Assembly: GCA_030280995.1 (NCBI GenBank)
Contig: JASXTE010000007.1
Span: 18,080,001 to 18,144,000, forward strand
DNA from: Hemileia vastatrix
Lineage: Eukaryota; Basidiomycota; Pucciniomycetes; Pucciniales; Zaghouaniaceae
Direction of reading: 5' to 3'
Length of the DNA: 64,000 nucleotides
The notes under the pieces are model-generated. The model ran no database searches, had not been told where the DNA came from, and saw nothing but the letters and a program-made list of their open reading frames with translations. The translations under genes were made by a program, and so were the position numbers. Shown here in pieces: positions 1-11,292 of the stretch. Positions within the stretch are counted from its first letter, which is position 1, and each line of letters begins with the position of its first letter.

Positions 1-26
1 AAAGGTGAATACAACAAAGCAAAATC

Positions 27-1420
27 TCAAATAAACATTCTTACATATGTACAAATGCCTAAAAACCCTCTAAATTCCGTAGTATTTATTGGTCTTGGCC
101 ATGTAAGTACCTTATTCCTCTGTTTTTCAGCAATGATTCTCCCTTCCTTGCATACCACATGTCCCACTATATCTAGCGCTGGAACACAACAAGCAAATTT
201 GGACCCAGAGATTGTTAATCCTGCCTCCTCTATCCTAAATAGCACTCTTTCCAGGGTAATTGCATATTCCCAAACAAACCTTCTAATTTACGGATTCTCT
301 TCTAACAACTCCCCATCATAATCACTAGCTGGTCCTTTTATACTGCCATCATAAATGAAAATTCCCACATGTTCTGGAATTTCATCTGTGCTTGATATAC
401 CGCCACAGAATTTGTTGCTCTTTGTGGTAACCTTGTCAACCTGAAGCGCCCCAGTGGTGTTTCAAACGTTGTCATGGGTCTGGATGATTCATCCAATTTG
501 CGCTCATCATATCCTCCCATAATATCACCTAATCCATAACATGCACGTCCCGCAAAATAATCCACAAACTTCTCTGGTGTTGGTGGCATCCCTGCATCCT
601 TTACTGTAACCTTGTTCATCTCCCTAAGATCATGAAAACCCTTAATTTACCATTATGTTTAACAACACAAAACACTGGACTTGAATAACTAGACATAGAC
701 TGTTCATACAAGCCAGACTTTAACTTTCCCCTAATTAATTCTGTATACTCTTCTCTTATAGCCGCTGGTATTGGAAAAACCTTCTTCTGCCACAGCGCAT
801 GAGGTATAACTTGAACAATATAAGTTTTACCATAAGAGTGTTTCAACAAACCTCTTTCCTCTTCTGAAAATGCAATAGCATTTTCCCTAAGAACCATAAC
901 ATGCAGCAATAACTTCTTTTCTTCCTGAGACAACCAGTCCTCTGGTCCAAAATTAATCATCTAAAGCCTTTCCATCGTAATCTTACTAGTAGGCGCAAAA
1001 TCAGGAAGAAACTTCGTTAAAGGAGTATCATAAGGATTCCTAGACGGCGCCGGCCTCTGCAAAGGAGGATTCAAATTGGGCATCACTACATTCACTGGTT
1101 TAACCTTAACAGCTACTGGTTTATACTTTGATGCAAAACAGCTTTTGCTTCTTCCTTCATTAATTAAAATCAAACACTTTCTAATATAACTATGGGTTGC
1201 ACCTAAATCCTGTTTTTGTCTTTTCTTTTTAATATAAGTATAACAATATCCATAATCATAGAAATCAAAAAGCTTAGGTATAATACATTCTACAGTAGTA
1301 TTCCCAAGACACCTATGAAGTACCGCTTTACGTATCCCTTCTTGTTGGACTGACTGGTCACTATCCGGGTTCCTCTCATCCTGGGAGATAGTAACACCTA
1401 AAATGCCAATTCATAATGAA
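27..1420 (-). pseudogene. pol fragment of element A: pol N-terminus and reverse transcriptase
   Basis: Reading leftward, 1174-1420 matches the start of the element B pol, 961-1173 holds the NPPLQRP-like linker, and 338-960 holds RT with YSSPVFCV followed by GKLRV and the LGDIMGGYDER block. The fragment 27-245 covers the palm-thumb region with the LTISGSKF and VCKEGRI blocks. At least two frameshifts (near 616 and 338) and several stops separate the pieces. At the catalytic loop, where B and C have F-I-D-D, the corresponding frame here reads F-I-Y-D, so one catalytic aspartate is lost. This is a dead polymerase relic, assigned by direct similarity to the open pol at 23514-27431. Confidence 0.85.
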
Positions 1421-1466
1421 AATGTTGGCACCTTCATGACGGTTTCCCTATCTCATCATCTGATAC

Positions 1467-2678
1467 TTACTCATAAAACTCTCTTTCTTTCTCTAACCGC
1501 GCAGCTCCAGAGTACTTAGTTTCCCAGCCACCATCCTTGGGCGCTACTAAGACTGCTGTTACTGGAACACCATCATCACCCATAATCCTTATTCCAATAG
1601 TCTTATTCAAACAAAAATTGATAGTTGCAGAATAATCCATTAAAAATGGTGTGCCTAAAACTGGTTTAACTACACCCATTGGAACATAAAAATGTATATC
1701 TCTTGTTGCTCCTGCAACTCTAGTGCCTACATACTCTGCTACACCAATAACAGGCAACCTACCTCCACCAATTTCTGCGACAGTTCCATCACCATCTTTT
1801 ACAGGAAAACCTAACTCCACCACATCATACACTGACACCACCTTAATTTGTGAACCTGTATCCACTAACACTTTAATTTGCTAACCATTTACAGTAATTG
1901 TTAAATACCCTAAGGGTCCTGCATAATGTGGCACTCTAGGTAATCCAATGACCAGATGAAATGACTGCTCTACAACATCAAACTCAGCACAATTAGCAAC
2001 CCTTTGCTTCCTGCACTTATCCACAATTCCATTCGCTACATCCAGCGCTACTTCTGTCAGAATCCCCAATGGAACAGAGACTGTAGTCTTCAAACATTGC
2101 CCAACTAAATCCTTGGCCGTCTTAGGAAAATCAGAGTGAACCAGGCTCTTCATTCTCCATTTAGGTTGAGTTGCCTTTTCACCAGCTTTCACTCTTCCAG
2201 GTGGGTTCTTTGGAGTATTATGCCTTGTTCCGGGCATTCTTTCAGCAGGTACCACTCTTTTCTGTACTGCCTCTGGCTCCTCCAACATTGCAGGTTGTTC
2301 TTTTTCCTGATGTTCCACACCATAACCAATTGATTCCATACCATCCATTTCAACATCCTCAATAGGTGCAGGTGTATTCTCTCTAGTAGTATACCCTACT
2401 TCCTTCATATCCTCTGTATTTGCATACCTAGCATCAGCCCTTCTTGGCCTAGTAATTGTAGGTGGGGCCATTTTCTTGTGCTTTGCTGCAAATATCTCCA
2501 AACGGGCTGCGGTAAGTGGCGCTGCAACTGCTCCTTCTTGTACTTTAAAATCCAAAACTGCGCAAGTAACTGCAAATTTTACTGACTTTGCATCCTTGCC
2601 TTTCTCTTTAATTTCAGGCTCTTTGCCCTTACTCAACCTGCCTTCCATAGAATTTTTATTAATATGATTGATGACCAT
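1467..2678 (-). pseudogene. gag C-terminus and retropepsin-like protease of element A
   Basis: Two minus-strand open stretches (1881-2678, then 1467-1871) are separated by a single in-frame TAG. The downstream part has the aspartic protease signature L-V-D-T-G-S and the later block GVVKPVLGTPFLMDY, which aligns with VKTVLGGPFLMDF in element B. The upstream 265 codons are lysine-rich and acidic, like a gag linker, and end in the GYLTITVNG strand that leads into the protease. In this lineage the protease sits at the end of gag, before the gag-pol frame change. The stop is probably a CAG-to-TAG change. Confidence 0.8.
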
Positions 2679-2750
2679 GGCTTACATCCCTAGATCCTTG
2701 TATTTAACAAGCTTAGTACAATCTTCCAACATAAGCATAGTCCCATCCTC

Positions 2751-2999
2751 CTAAACTACCCTTTCCTCTTTTTCCTTTTGAAGGGCATTACACCTCATCC
2801 TAGTATGCCCCTCCTTATTACAATAATAGCACACCATAGCAGCAAAACATGAAGGTTGAGGAGAATTCTTGGGCCTAAACAACTCTTTAGCCTTTTCGGC
2901 TTCAATTATTTTTTTCTCCAACTCATCAATCCTTGCCATTACTGAATCTGGCTCCTTAGTGAAAACTTTAACTTTAAGAGACGACATCTGAGGAGGCAA
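2751..2999 (-). pseudogene. gag zinc-knuckle segment of element A
   Basis: This minus-strand open stretch contains CYYCNKEGHTRMRC, a C-X2-C-X4-H-X4-C nucleocapsid knuckle that binds RNA. It is preceded by a coiled-coil-like stretch (ARIDELEKKIIEAEKAKEL). The Harbinger insertion begins just upstream in reading direction (3036), so the knuckle is separated from the gag N-terminus at 5865-6538 by 2.8 kb of foreign DNA. Confidence 0.8.
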
Positions 3000-3324
3000 T
3001 CGTACACCAGAATCATCTTAATTCATCTCCACATTAGGGGGTGTCAGTTCTGGCAAATCCGCACTTAAATTAAGTGCGGATTTCAAACCAAATCAGCACT
3101 TACAAATCAGCACTTAAATTTTGCAAAAAAGTCACTTATTTCAAAAAAGGGTGTCAGTTATGACCTCAAATCAGCACTTTTTTCCCGTTTTTTTTCACAA
3201 CCACATTTTGGCCACAAAACATCCCTTCCTTTCTTACCCCATCCCTGTCACATGTGACACACTGACCTTCCTCGCTACCTACCCATCAATCCTCTGCACA
3301 CACCCCTTCCTGACATTTTCAATA

Positions 3325-4370
3325 TTTTGACCAGGCATGTTTACATTCTTTTTTACTTATTTCTTCTACTTTTTAATCTTTTTTCTTGTTATGTGCCAGT
3401 TTCATAATGCCTCCCAGACATTCCAAATCTCAAAAGGTAACTCAAAAATCTGCTTCGTCACAAAAGTCTCCTCGTAAAGCAAGGATTACATAGAAAAAAA
3501 ATCAGTGACTTTTTCTATTACTTACAACTGTTTTTACAGAATTGAAAACTATGTTTCAGCTAATATTTTATGGAAGTGAACTCTGTTCTTCGCCCGAAGA
3601 ACAGAGTTCATCCTCCTATTTTCACATTCTGTTTGCACCAATCTCCAACATTTTCAATATTTTGACCAGGCATGTTTACATTCTTTTTTACTTATTTCTT
3701 CTACTTTTTAATCTTTTTTCTTGTTATGTGCCAGTTTCATAATGCCTCCCAGACATTCCAAATCTCAAAGGGTAACTCAAAAATCTGCTTCGTCACAAAA
3801 GTCTCCTCGTAAAGCAAGGATTACATATAAAAAAAATCAGTGACTTTCTCTATTACTTACAACTGTTTTTACAGAATTGAAAACTATGTTTCAGCTAATA
3901 TTTTATGGAAGTGAACTCTGTTCTTCGCCCAAAGAACAGAGTTCATCCTCCTATTTTCACATTCTGTTTGCACCAATCTCCATCCCTTTCAATTCTATCA
4001 ACACATGCTTGTCTTCCCTCCCCATGCCTTTCGCTATCCTCCCAGCCCCATTGTATGCCATCCTCTTTTAAAGGTAATTCAAAAATCTGCTTTGTCACAA
4101 AAGTCTCCTCGTAAAGCAAGGATTACATATAAAAAAAATCAGTGACTTTTTCTATTACTTACAACTGTTTTTACAGAATTGAAAACTATGTTTCAGCTAA
4201 TATTTTATGGAAGTGAACTCTGTTCTTCGCCCGAAGAACAGAGTTCATCCTCCTATTTTCACACTCTGTTTGCACCAATCTCCATCCCTTTCAATTCTAT
4301 CAACACATGCTTGTCTTCCCTCCCCATGCCTTTCGCTATCCTCCCAGCCCCATTGTATGCCATCCTCTTT
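3325..4370 (+). repeat. Three tandem units of about 300-335 bp inside the Harbinger element, each with a palindrome
   Basis: Near-identical blocks start around 3542, 3877 and 4179 (spacings 335 and 302). Each carries a hairpin with arms GAACTCTGTTCTTCG and CGAAGAACAGAGTTC; the first is at 3578-3609, and the second copy has one G-to-A change in its right arm. Each block is preceded by a stretch containing ATGCCTCCCAGACATTCC (first at about 3407), which opens a short basic reading frame (MPPRHSKSQK) that stops within 30 codons. That frame could be the start of the second Harbinger gene, amplified by tandem duplication, but I cannot show a complete gene. Confidence 0.75.
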
Positions 4371-4660
4371 TGATCCCCATTTCACCCCTCTCAACCTCTC
4401 CCAGACCCTTTTCATCATTTAAAATGCCTCGGAACCCTTAATCTTCCCTTCCAACTCTTTCCCAACCTTTGAGTGACTGAAAAAATATGCGTTTGCTGAA
4501 AATATGCGATTTCATGTTGAGTTGATGAAAGAAAACACAGAGAGAAAAAAAAATAAGACTTTAACAGCAAATTCAAAAACCAAAAAAATATGCAAAAAAA
4601 TTTACCATTCTCAGTGAATAATACATGCAAATTGATAATTTGAAGAGAAAGAGAAAAAAA

Positions 4661-5695
4661 TTAAAATTGCGTTGAAAAATGTTGGAGTGTTATTGGAAGG
4701 ATTTTTGCCCTTATACTAGTTGATTGAGAAATAGAAGTGTTGGATATAGTCGGAGGTGAATCAACTTGTTCATCTTCATACAGCTCTAACCATTGATCTT
4801 TGAGGTCAGCAAGTAGGTTATGAAGTATAGTGCAACACAGAATCCAGTTGATCACCGCCTCCATTTCAGATTTATTTCTAAGAGGACTTCTTAATTCCCT
4901 TAAACTAGAAAAACGGCCTTTCAAGATTCCAATAGAATGTTCAATACGGACTCTTGACTTTGCCAAATGATTGTTGAATTTGGCATTTTGACTGTCTTCT
5001 GAAGCTGCTCCCCAAAAAGCAGGAAGTACATACTTTCCATTCACATAAGCAGAATCTGCAAGAAGATACTGATTTTCATCAAAGAATTTTTCAGGTTCAT
5101 TTGAAATATGCATTCTTTGGAAGACGTAGGAGTCATGACATGAGCCAGGATAGCCAGCAAAGAATGATATAAATTTTTTGTTTACGTCATATATAAGCTG
5201 AACGTTAATTGAATATCTATAAAGAAGATATATTTGTTTGTGTTAGTTTCAAGGAGGATGAAAGGAGTTAAAAATAATCTACCTCTTTTTACGGTCAAAG
5301 TAATTGTTTCCACCTTGAGCAGGTTTCTGGATCAAAGGAATAGTAGTACCATCAACAAAACCAATACATCCTGGAAAGCCCTCTGCTTGCATAACCTGAG
5401 ATGATTCAAGTCGCTCTTCTTTTGTTGGCCAGGTGAGAAGTTGAGATTCCAAGGAGTTGATGGCAGTGATACATCGTTTGGTATAAGTGTTAACTGAACC
5501 ATACCCTAAATCAAAGACATTTTCTAAACGTTTCAAAGCGGCTCCATTACCATTTGAACCCAAACGACATAGTGTGATGGCCAATTGAATTGTACGATGT
5601 TTTGAGTTATGAAGTGTTATTCTGCAGAGTGCTGCGTATGAATGGGATGATGCTGACAAATCAGTGAAATGGGACTTGATGGTGAAATCAGCACT
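4661..5695 (-). pseudogene. Harbinger transposase (DDE_Tnp_4 type), N-terminus missing
   Basis: Two exons are joined by a 66-nt GT-AG intron at 5217-5282; splicing restores the frame across the sequence DRKK-R-YSIN. The RNase H-like catalytic core is complete: first D in GFVDGTTIP, second D in LLADSAYV, and the glutamate in RVRIEHSIGILKGRF. About 340 residues are present. Upstream the frame runs into the subterminal repeat without a methionine, so the N-terminal part of a normal Harbinger transposase (usually about 400 residues or more) is missing. The tail continues TILHNLLADL as in the family. The relics at 41213-43230 and 53440-53780 belong to the same family. Confidence 0.85.
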
Positions 5696-5864
5696 TTTGG
5701 TTGAGAAAGTGCTGATTTGAGTGAAATAAGTGACTTATTTCATTTTGAAATCCACCAGTATTGGGGCTAGTGTGTTTTGGAAATCCGCACTTATTTAAGT
5801 GCGGATTTGGTCAAATTTAAGTGCGGATTTGCCAGAACTGACACCCCCTATTATCCAAAGAAAC

Positions 5865-6538
5865 CTAAGCTGCGCGACGCTCAACTCGAAGAAACTTTAT
5901 TTCAGCTTCCACTTCCATTTCTACTTCTTCTAATCCAGGGTACTTATAATTTCTGTTCCTTTTTTTAACCAGCTTTCCTTCGTTATCCAAGCGCCTTTTC
6001 GCCCAGTCTTCAACTTCTGCCGCTAACGCTTCACAAAACCAAGGTAAAGACGCATTAGCATCACTAAAATCTTCATTACTAACTAAATATTCCACTATTT
6101 GATCGAAGTCTTCCCTAAAACTTTTAACTTCCTTTGTGTCTCAAACACCCCCTTTAGCTTTGACCCTTTTTACTAAGATATCCAGGTCCTTCATTGTATA
6201 CTTAGTTTCCTCGGTAACCTTTGGCCATCTCTTGAGCATCTGTTCTTTTAGCACTGGCCAATTTCGCTCTTTTTGCTCCTTTAGATCCTCTAAATTGTCT
6301 TTGCACTCATTAGCTACTAAGAATAGTACTTGACCCACCATATCATATTCAGTGCTCCATGAACTTCAGCTGCTTGTTCAAACCTGCGTAAAAACTTCTT
6401 GGTATTAATTCCCTCAAAACGCAAGCTTTCATCTTTACACCTAATTATTGTAGCTACTTTCTGTGGCAACAATGCTGAAGAATTGGGCGATTCAACCCTC
6501 TCCTGACATCTCTTAGATGTAGTCGCAGTAGGATCCAT
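5865..6538 (-). pseudogene. gag N-terminal part of element A
   Basis: It starts at the ATG ending at 6538 (MDPTATTSKR) and continues through FEGINTKKFLRRFEQAAEVHGA, which parallels FDGEEVKWFISRYEAAAAVDGA in the gag of element B. The next open stretch, 6141-6341, matches the RWPKVTEETKYTMKDLDILVKRVKAKGGV block, and 5865-6095 holds the acidic capsid C-terminus. Frameshifts separate the three. In Ty3 elements this region builds the particle capsid. It ends at the Harbinger insertion. Confidence 0.75.
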
Positions 6539-6758
6539 TCCCGAAATATAAAATTGAAACAGAGATCACAAAAACACACACTTGGTAATTAAACCTGACT
6601 ATATTCACGATACAGCCCTACGCTATCCTCTGATAACAGCTATTGATCCACTTGTTGTAGACCCTACGACTCTTCCGCTGAAGCGCCGGCTTGATTACGT
6701 CCTCTTGACCAAACCCTGAAAACCAAACAATCTAATCAAGAACACCAGTTACAATTAT

Positions 6759-6777
6759 GCCACTGTTGGGACACCAA
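6759..6777 (-). promoter_or_regulatory. Primer-binding site of element A
   Basis: On the minus strand this reads TTGGTGTCCCAACAGTGGC, directly after the LTR. It aligns with the PBS of element B (30151-30172) and of element C (34805-34826), which share the TGGYGYCCAAC core. A tRNA primer is inferred; I cannot name the isoacceptor. Confidence 0.6.
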
Positions 6778-7990
6778 TTTTAGAGAGTTCTAAAGTACTA
6801 AGCAGTATACACAATGCGAGATGGGTTGGTTCTCCTTTTTATATTTCTTAAAAGAAGCGCCTGCCACTCTTATTTCTAAAAACAGCGCAATAATGTGTAA
6901 CACAAATATCTGATTAGAAATTTATAAGTTGAGAGATAAGTTAAAGATCAGGAAAAATAAATATTACTATCTGGATATTTCTATTCTTAACAAGCGCTAA
7001 TATCCACAGCTACTCCCTCTTGAAGCGCTCTCTTTGAATATTCCTTATTATAGAAATAAAATAACTCTAATAATAGTTAATCCTACTGAATTTATATATT
7101 CTCAAAAAAATGACCACAGAAAAATTAATATCTTATACTTGACTTCACAATTATTAACAAATTGTATGTTAACTAGTTATTTGTCAATTGTTATTATTTT
7201 CCTACTAGATGTGATATCCCATCCCTATCAAATAGTCCTCCTTTTTTATATTTTTCCAGCACTCAAGACACAGTTCCCTAGTGGATCTCTAGCTCTGGCT
7301 CTAGTGCCACATTAGTAAAATAATAACTATTCTATTAGTAAACTACGTACACCGCTTGTAGCAACTACAGCACCTAATCTCACCCTATGCTTACTAACAC
7401 TAGTTTTTAACTTGTTTCACTCATACTCCATATACGTGCTCTTGACTATACCTTTGTTTTTTTTCAGGGATACTTCCAGGTTTGACCCATTCTAACGCTG
7501 ATCCTAGTTGCCTTGACTCTTGGGTAGTTTTCTTTTGTGATTGAGTCCCCATCCTCCTTGCCTCATTAATAGTCAATAGTCCTGGTAATTTACTTGACTA
7601 GTTAGACTCTGCAACTTACATTACTTGTCTCAGTAGTTATAGCACTTGCCGCCGTGCAGTATATTATGCACTTGAGCCCTCCTTAAGCCATAACTCCTTC
7701 CTTAATGTGCAACACCTAATTATTAGAAAATCCAAATCCATATTGTTTAGCGCTGGCAGTCCTAAATCGATAACACAAAATTCCCCATTGTGCGGCACAT
7801 CCCGCTGCAAAATCCAAGCGCACTGACCCTAAATCCTTTTTTGTGCTTATATTCCCCTTTCTTTGAAACACACAAATACATATTATATTTTAATACTATC
7901 TACGGCACTAACTCCCCTTTTGTTCTTCCTGGACTATGCATGCTGATTGGTCCAAAACCACACTTCCTGCAAGGAGTGTACCACAATGGG
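6778..7990 (-). repeat. LTR of element A (5' LTR in element sense), right edge approximate
   Basis: The inner edge is set by the PBS. The inner half, with GATGGGTTGGTTCTCC and the CCCTCTTGAAGC block near 7017, recurs at 63113-63500 in the same orientation and at about 9020-9345 in reverse. Small open frames in it are uninformative. The distal half is less similar to the other copies, so the outer end is a guess between about 7770 and 7990. Confidence 0.6.
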
Positions 7991-8569
7991 TGGAGAAGTA
8001 GTAATTGCTGTCCTTTGTGAATGGAAAATTTCATTGATGGTGTTGGTAATATTGTTTTTGCGATTCATAATAATGTAGAAGATAGAGGAATGAGAAAATG
8101 GTGCAAGATATGCACCTGGGGACAGTCATGAGTAGAGGGAGACTGTGGCACAAATCTAGCTGTAAAACATCAAAAGGCTCAATTCTCTAAAGTGCAAAAT
8201 CTTGGTTGTCAGGAAAGGATAGACTCTCCATGCACACTTTTTAAGGGGAAGTATGGATATTCCAGCTGTGGCAAGTAAAGAATAGAAGGAAATGCATACT
8301 GAACTATAGAATAAGATGATACGGTTTGTACTTGTGAAAGTTATGGTTAGCACTAGATGCATAATATGGAGTTATGAAGCAGCAATAAGTGATGGTATGA
8401 AAATAACGCTTAGATAAGAGTTATGCCTTTTAGGAAAGGCTGTGTCCTCCCAAGGAGATGAAAAACACGTCAAAGAAAGAAGATAGCGCTAGGAAGATAA
8501 ATAGGTTTCAAGTAGCACTCAAAGAAGGGATAAACAAGAAAGATGCATAATATGGAAGTCATTTTCTAA
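7991..8569. other. Unassigned stretch between two LTR relics
   Basis: I see no convincing coding frame and no clear repeat here. It may be the distal part of the LTR copy that follows (8570-9345), but I could not align it to another copy by eye. Confidence 0.4.
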
Positions 8570-9345
8570 GTGCGGATGGTTTCATTATTAGTAGGGACTC
8601 ATGTGGTGAGGGTGGGTTACACAATAGGTATGAAGGTGGTACAGTACCTACTAGTAAGTTAGGAATCTCAAGAAAAGTAGGGTATGTACAGGAAAGTGGA
8701 GCATCATGCACTAATGGTTGTTTTTGTCTAAATCTTTTAGGTTCTATTAGAACCAGACTTATGCTAACAAATGTACATAGCTTATTGAGATACTTAGTTA
8801 CTTTTTGATATTTTTTATTAGTGCTAAACTTGTGTAGGAAAGCTAGTAGGGGAAGGAAACATAGGAAAGGGGCTCTGAACATAGAAATGTATATAAGAGA
8901 ACTCACTTTTAAAGGTTTGGGGTGGCAAAGAAATAGAGTAGATATTTTTGATATTGACAAAAATAGATATAAATATTTTTTATTTTTTGTACATATCAGG
9001 TGTGAATACCAGAAGTAGTGCTGAAGAGTTATTCTATTTCTAGTGTAAGGATAGTATTAGATAGTGCACCTCAAAAGGGGGTGACTGAGAATACTAGCTC
9101 TTACTTAGAATGGATCTAGCCAACAGATTGGTTACTTATATTAAAGTATATTTCCCTTTTTCTTTAATAGATCTCTATAAACTTATCCTACTTTCTTCTC
9201 CAAAAAATTTAGATAAGCAAACTTATAATATGTACCTTCACTGTCTTTAGAATTAGAGTGGGAGGCTCTTCTTTTTTTATTCTTTTAAAGAGGATATCCA
9301 ACCCATCTCAGATTTTGTCTATAGATTATTATTATAAAACAGTAT
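8570..9345 (+). repeat. LTR relic of the element A family, plus orientation
   Basis: This stretch is the inverse of the LTR at the far end of the window. For example, GGTACAGTACCTA and GTTAGGAATCTCA near 8640-8670 match the reverse complement of about 63790-63830, and AGGATAGTATTAGATAG near 9050 matches the reverse complement of about 63420-63440. It ends near 9345 with the CCAACCCATCT block that marks the inner LTR edge in element A. No internal element follows; the next sequence is the Myb/SANT relic, so this is a solo or truncated LTR. Confidence 0.65.
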
Positions 9346-10180
9346 TCTTTCTACACTGCTCAGCTGAGAAATCAAAGACCATTCAATTAAAAAAATATGA
9401 TTACCTCATACTTATGAACTGGCTAAAAATTAAAGCTAATTATTATTTTTCTTATTTTACTGAGAGTTCAACTAAAATAGGATATCTCCCTGCATCAATA
9501 GTAAATGGATATCTTCTAATTGACAATTAATTAAGAAAAAAGATAATAGGAAGGATTGATCTTTTGCCTAAAAAGATGTCTGAATGCTTCAATCACTATC
9601 AATCCAAGTACAAGAAGGCTAAGAATCTTCAACTTCCACTGGTTTTTGGTATTACCAACCTTGATGTCACTAAGTGAATCAATTCTATAAAAAAAAACTT
9701 AATTCTTTATTTCCTTACCTTAAAGAGATGGACTCCATATTTGAAGAGTGAGGGTATTATAATCCTGAAAACATGTTGGATGGAGAAGATGATATCTTCT
9801 AAAATGATGTCAAAAGATATCTTTTTCCTTCCTCTTCTATTCAAGCCTTCCCTCATTTGACTTCCACAAATCAAGATATCTTTTTAATAGATCCTAATGG
9901 CAATATAAATCAACCTGGTCTCACTCAAGTGAGCTTTTATTTCTTGTTTAGTTGTTTTATTTACATATCTTTTTCTTATTTCTTAAAAGGAAAATGAGCA
10001 AGCGCAGGAGCCACAATTAAGCAAGTCTGAACCTAGCATTGATGATAAAGAGGAAAATTTTACCTCCAAATTAAGTTAAGACCATCAACTACTCTGAATT
10101 TCAACTTTCAATGATAACAAAACAGAGATAGTTTTTCCCAAACCCCTTTTTCTTCCATTTATTATTTTCTTGAGAAACAT
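9346..10180 (+). pseudogene. Myb/SANT-like DNA-binding protein relic, 5' part
   Basis: The reading frame, broken by stops, gives a tryptophan-centred helix block around NWLKIKANYY, then LLPKKMSECFNHYQSKYKKAKN, then FPYLKEMDSIFEE followed by GYYNPENM. This order (trihelix-like block, K-rich helix, and an FPYY-D-x-IFG-like motif before an acidic patch) is typical of fungal Myb/SANT-like proteins, often the second protein of Harbinger transposons. A probable intron (GT near 9930, AG near 9989) follows. The N-terminus is cut by the LTR relic on the left, and the 3' part was displaced to 35924 by element C. Assignment rests on motif order, not a search. Confidence 0.55.
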
Positions 10181-11274
10181 TTTAGACAATCTTATAGTAC
10201 TAGCTATAGGCCTTGACCAAGGGAGTTGGAGAAAACCCAGAGAGAAAATCCCCTGTCCCTTTAGAAAAATAGAGTGAGATTTACTTGCTAAAGTAAGTTG
10301 GTTCCTGTTTTGCTAAAGCCCCTTTTCAACACACTTGACTGCTTGATGAGCCAAGAAAGTAGTCACCAGACAGACTACAAGACCAAAGAACTGAAAGGTA
10401 GACCAATGTCCACACCAGAGACAGCAAAGATACTTGATGTAGGCTGCAAATCCACACCAGAGACAGCAATAATACTTGCTATAGCTTGCAAGACTATAAC
10501 AGAGAAAACAGTTGCCAAAGTTAAGTTAAATGAAGAACTTACTTGCAACAAACACAGCCAATTGTGGCCAGAAAGCAGTTAAAACTGAGTGAGGAACAAT
10601 GATATCAACTCCAGATGGTTGTATGATGATTAAGGTTGCCCCAAACTGTCTTATTCACTATGTACACACAGACCACTAACTAAGAGCCCATGCGCACCCA
10701 CCAATCTGGCGCCTGTACCCGCCAAATTGCATAAAAAACCCTCCTGAAGCGCTCCCCAACCTCCTAAAACAGAGGCGGGCAGGCCGCCTGACGTCGGAGA
10801 TGCCTTCTGAAGCGGCCCGGCCTCCCTGAAGCCAGAAAACCAATAAAAAACAACTAATCTACTTAGAAAAATTAGCTACAACTACTAAAACCTTTAAAAC
10901 ACGGAATTTCACTATAACAACATTGAGACATGAAATATAGAGAAAAATTAGCTCTATCCAATGGTACTAAGCACTTAACCCTAAAACTTAAGGTTAGCAC
11001 GTAAAACACAAAAAACAAAATTAAACAGCAATCTTTTATATATGAAAAATGAGGAAATGACCCCTTAAAACTCAGAATATGAAAAATGTCTACAAGACAT
11101 AAAATATAGAGAAAAACCAGGGCTATTTAATAATAGTACCCACATACCTGCAGACCCGATATCCAGGGAATAAAACCAGATAAATACCCAATTCCTTAAC
11201 AGATGTCAATTAAGACATGCACAAACAGTGCCAAATCACACAACAAAGGCCCCTGCCAATGTTGGAAGACCACA
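10181..11274 (-). repeat. 3' LTR of element C
   Basis: On the minus strand it starts TGTGGTCTTCC and ends near GTCTAAA, where the partner LTR has GTCTACA. It is colinear with 34830-35923. A GC-rich word of CpGs and GGCC repeats lies at about 10784-10825. Confidence 0.9.
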
Positions 11275-11290
11275 TCCTCCCTCCAATTGA
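11275..11290 (-). promoter_or_regulatory. Polypurine tract of element C
   Basis: On the minus strand GGAGGGAGGA abuts the LTR start TGTGG. The same tract precedes the LTR of element B at 20060-20075. It would prime plus-strand DNA synthesis. Confidence 0.75.
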
Positions 11291-11292
11291 GA

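Larger units (their letters stand above)
3036..5849 (-). mobile_element. PIF/Harbinger-type DNA transposon with 36-bp terminal inverted repeats
   Basis: The ends are perfect inverted copies over 36 bp (3036-3071 and 5814-5849), each beginning AGGGGGTGTCAG. The flanks carry a 3-bp direct repeat ATT (3033-3035 and 5850-5852), the duplication length used by PIF/Harbinger elements. If the outer A is given to the target instead, the flanks share only TA. Inside are a minus-strand DDE transposase and, toward the left end, three tandem repeat units. It lies inside the gag of element A and so is younger than it. The transposase lacks its N-terminus, so this looks like a defective copy mobilised by a related element. 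Confidence 0.85.
1..7990 (-). mobile_element. Ty3-type LTR retrotransposon A, decayed, cut by the window edge
   Basis: Read on the minus strand from the right, it has an LTR (about 6778-7990), a primer-binding site, gag, a CCHC knuckle, an aspartic protease and the first half of reverse transcriptase, which runs off the left end. The order and residues match elements B and C in this window, so all three are one lineage. Frames are broken by stops and shifts, and a Harbinger transposon sits inside gag at 3036-5849. RNase H, integrase and the other LTR lie outside the window. The distal LTR edge near 7990 is approximate because no second intact copy is present. Retrotransposon identity is firm; this copy cannot be autonomous. 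Confidence 0.85.

Noticed and set aside
3036..5849. An intact autonomous Harbinger transposon
   Set aside because: The DDE core is complete, but the transposase has no start or N-terminal region before the subterminal repeat and the second gene is only a short stub.
7034..8960. Short open frames between 7034 and 8960 as host genes or effectors
   Set aside because: They lie in LTR relics or AT-rich DNA, show no signal or domain pattern and are not longer than chance would give.
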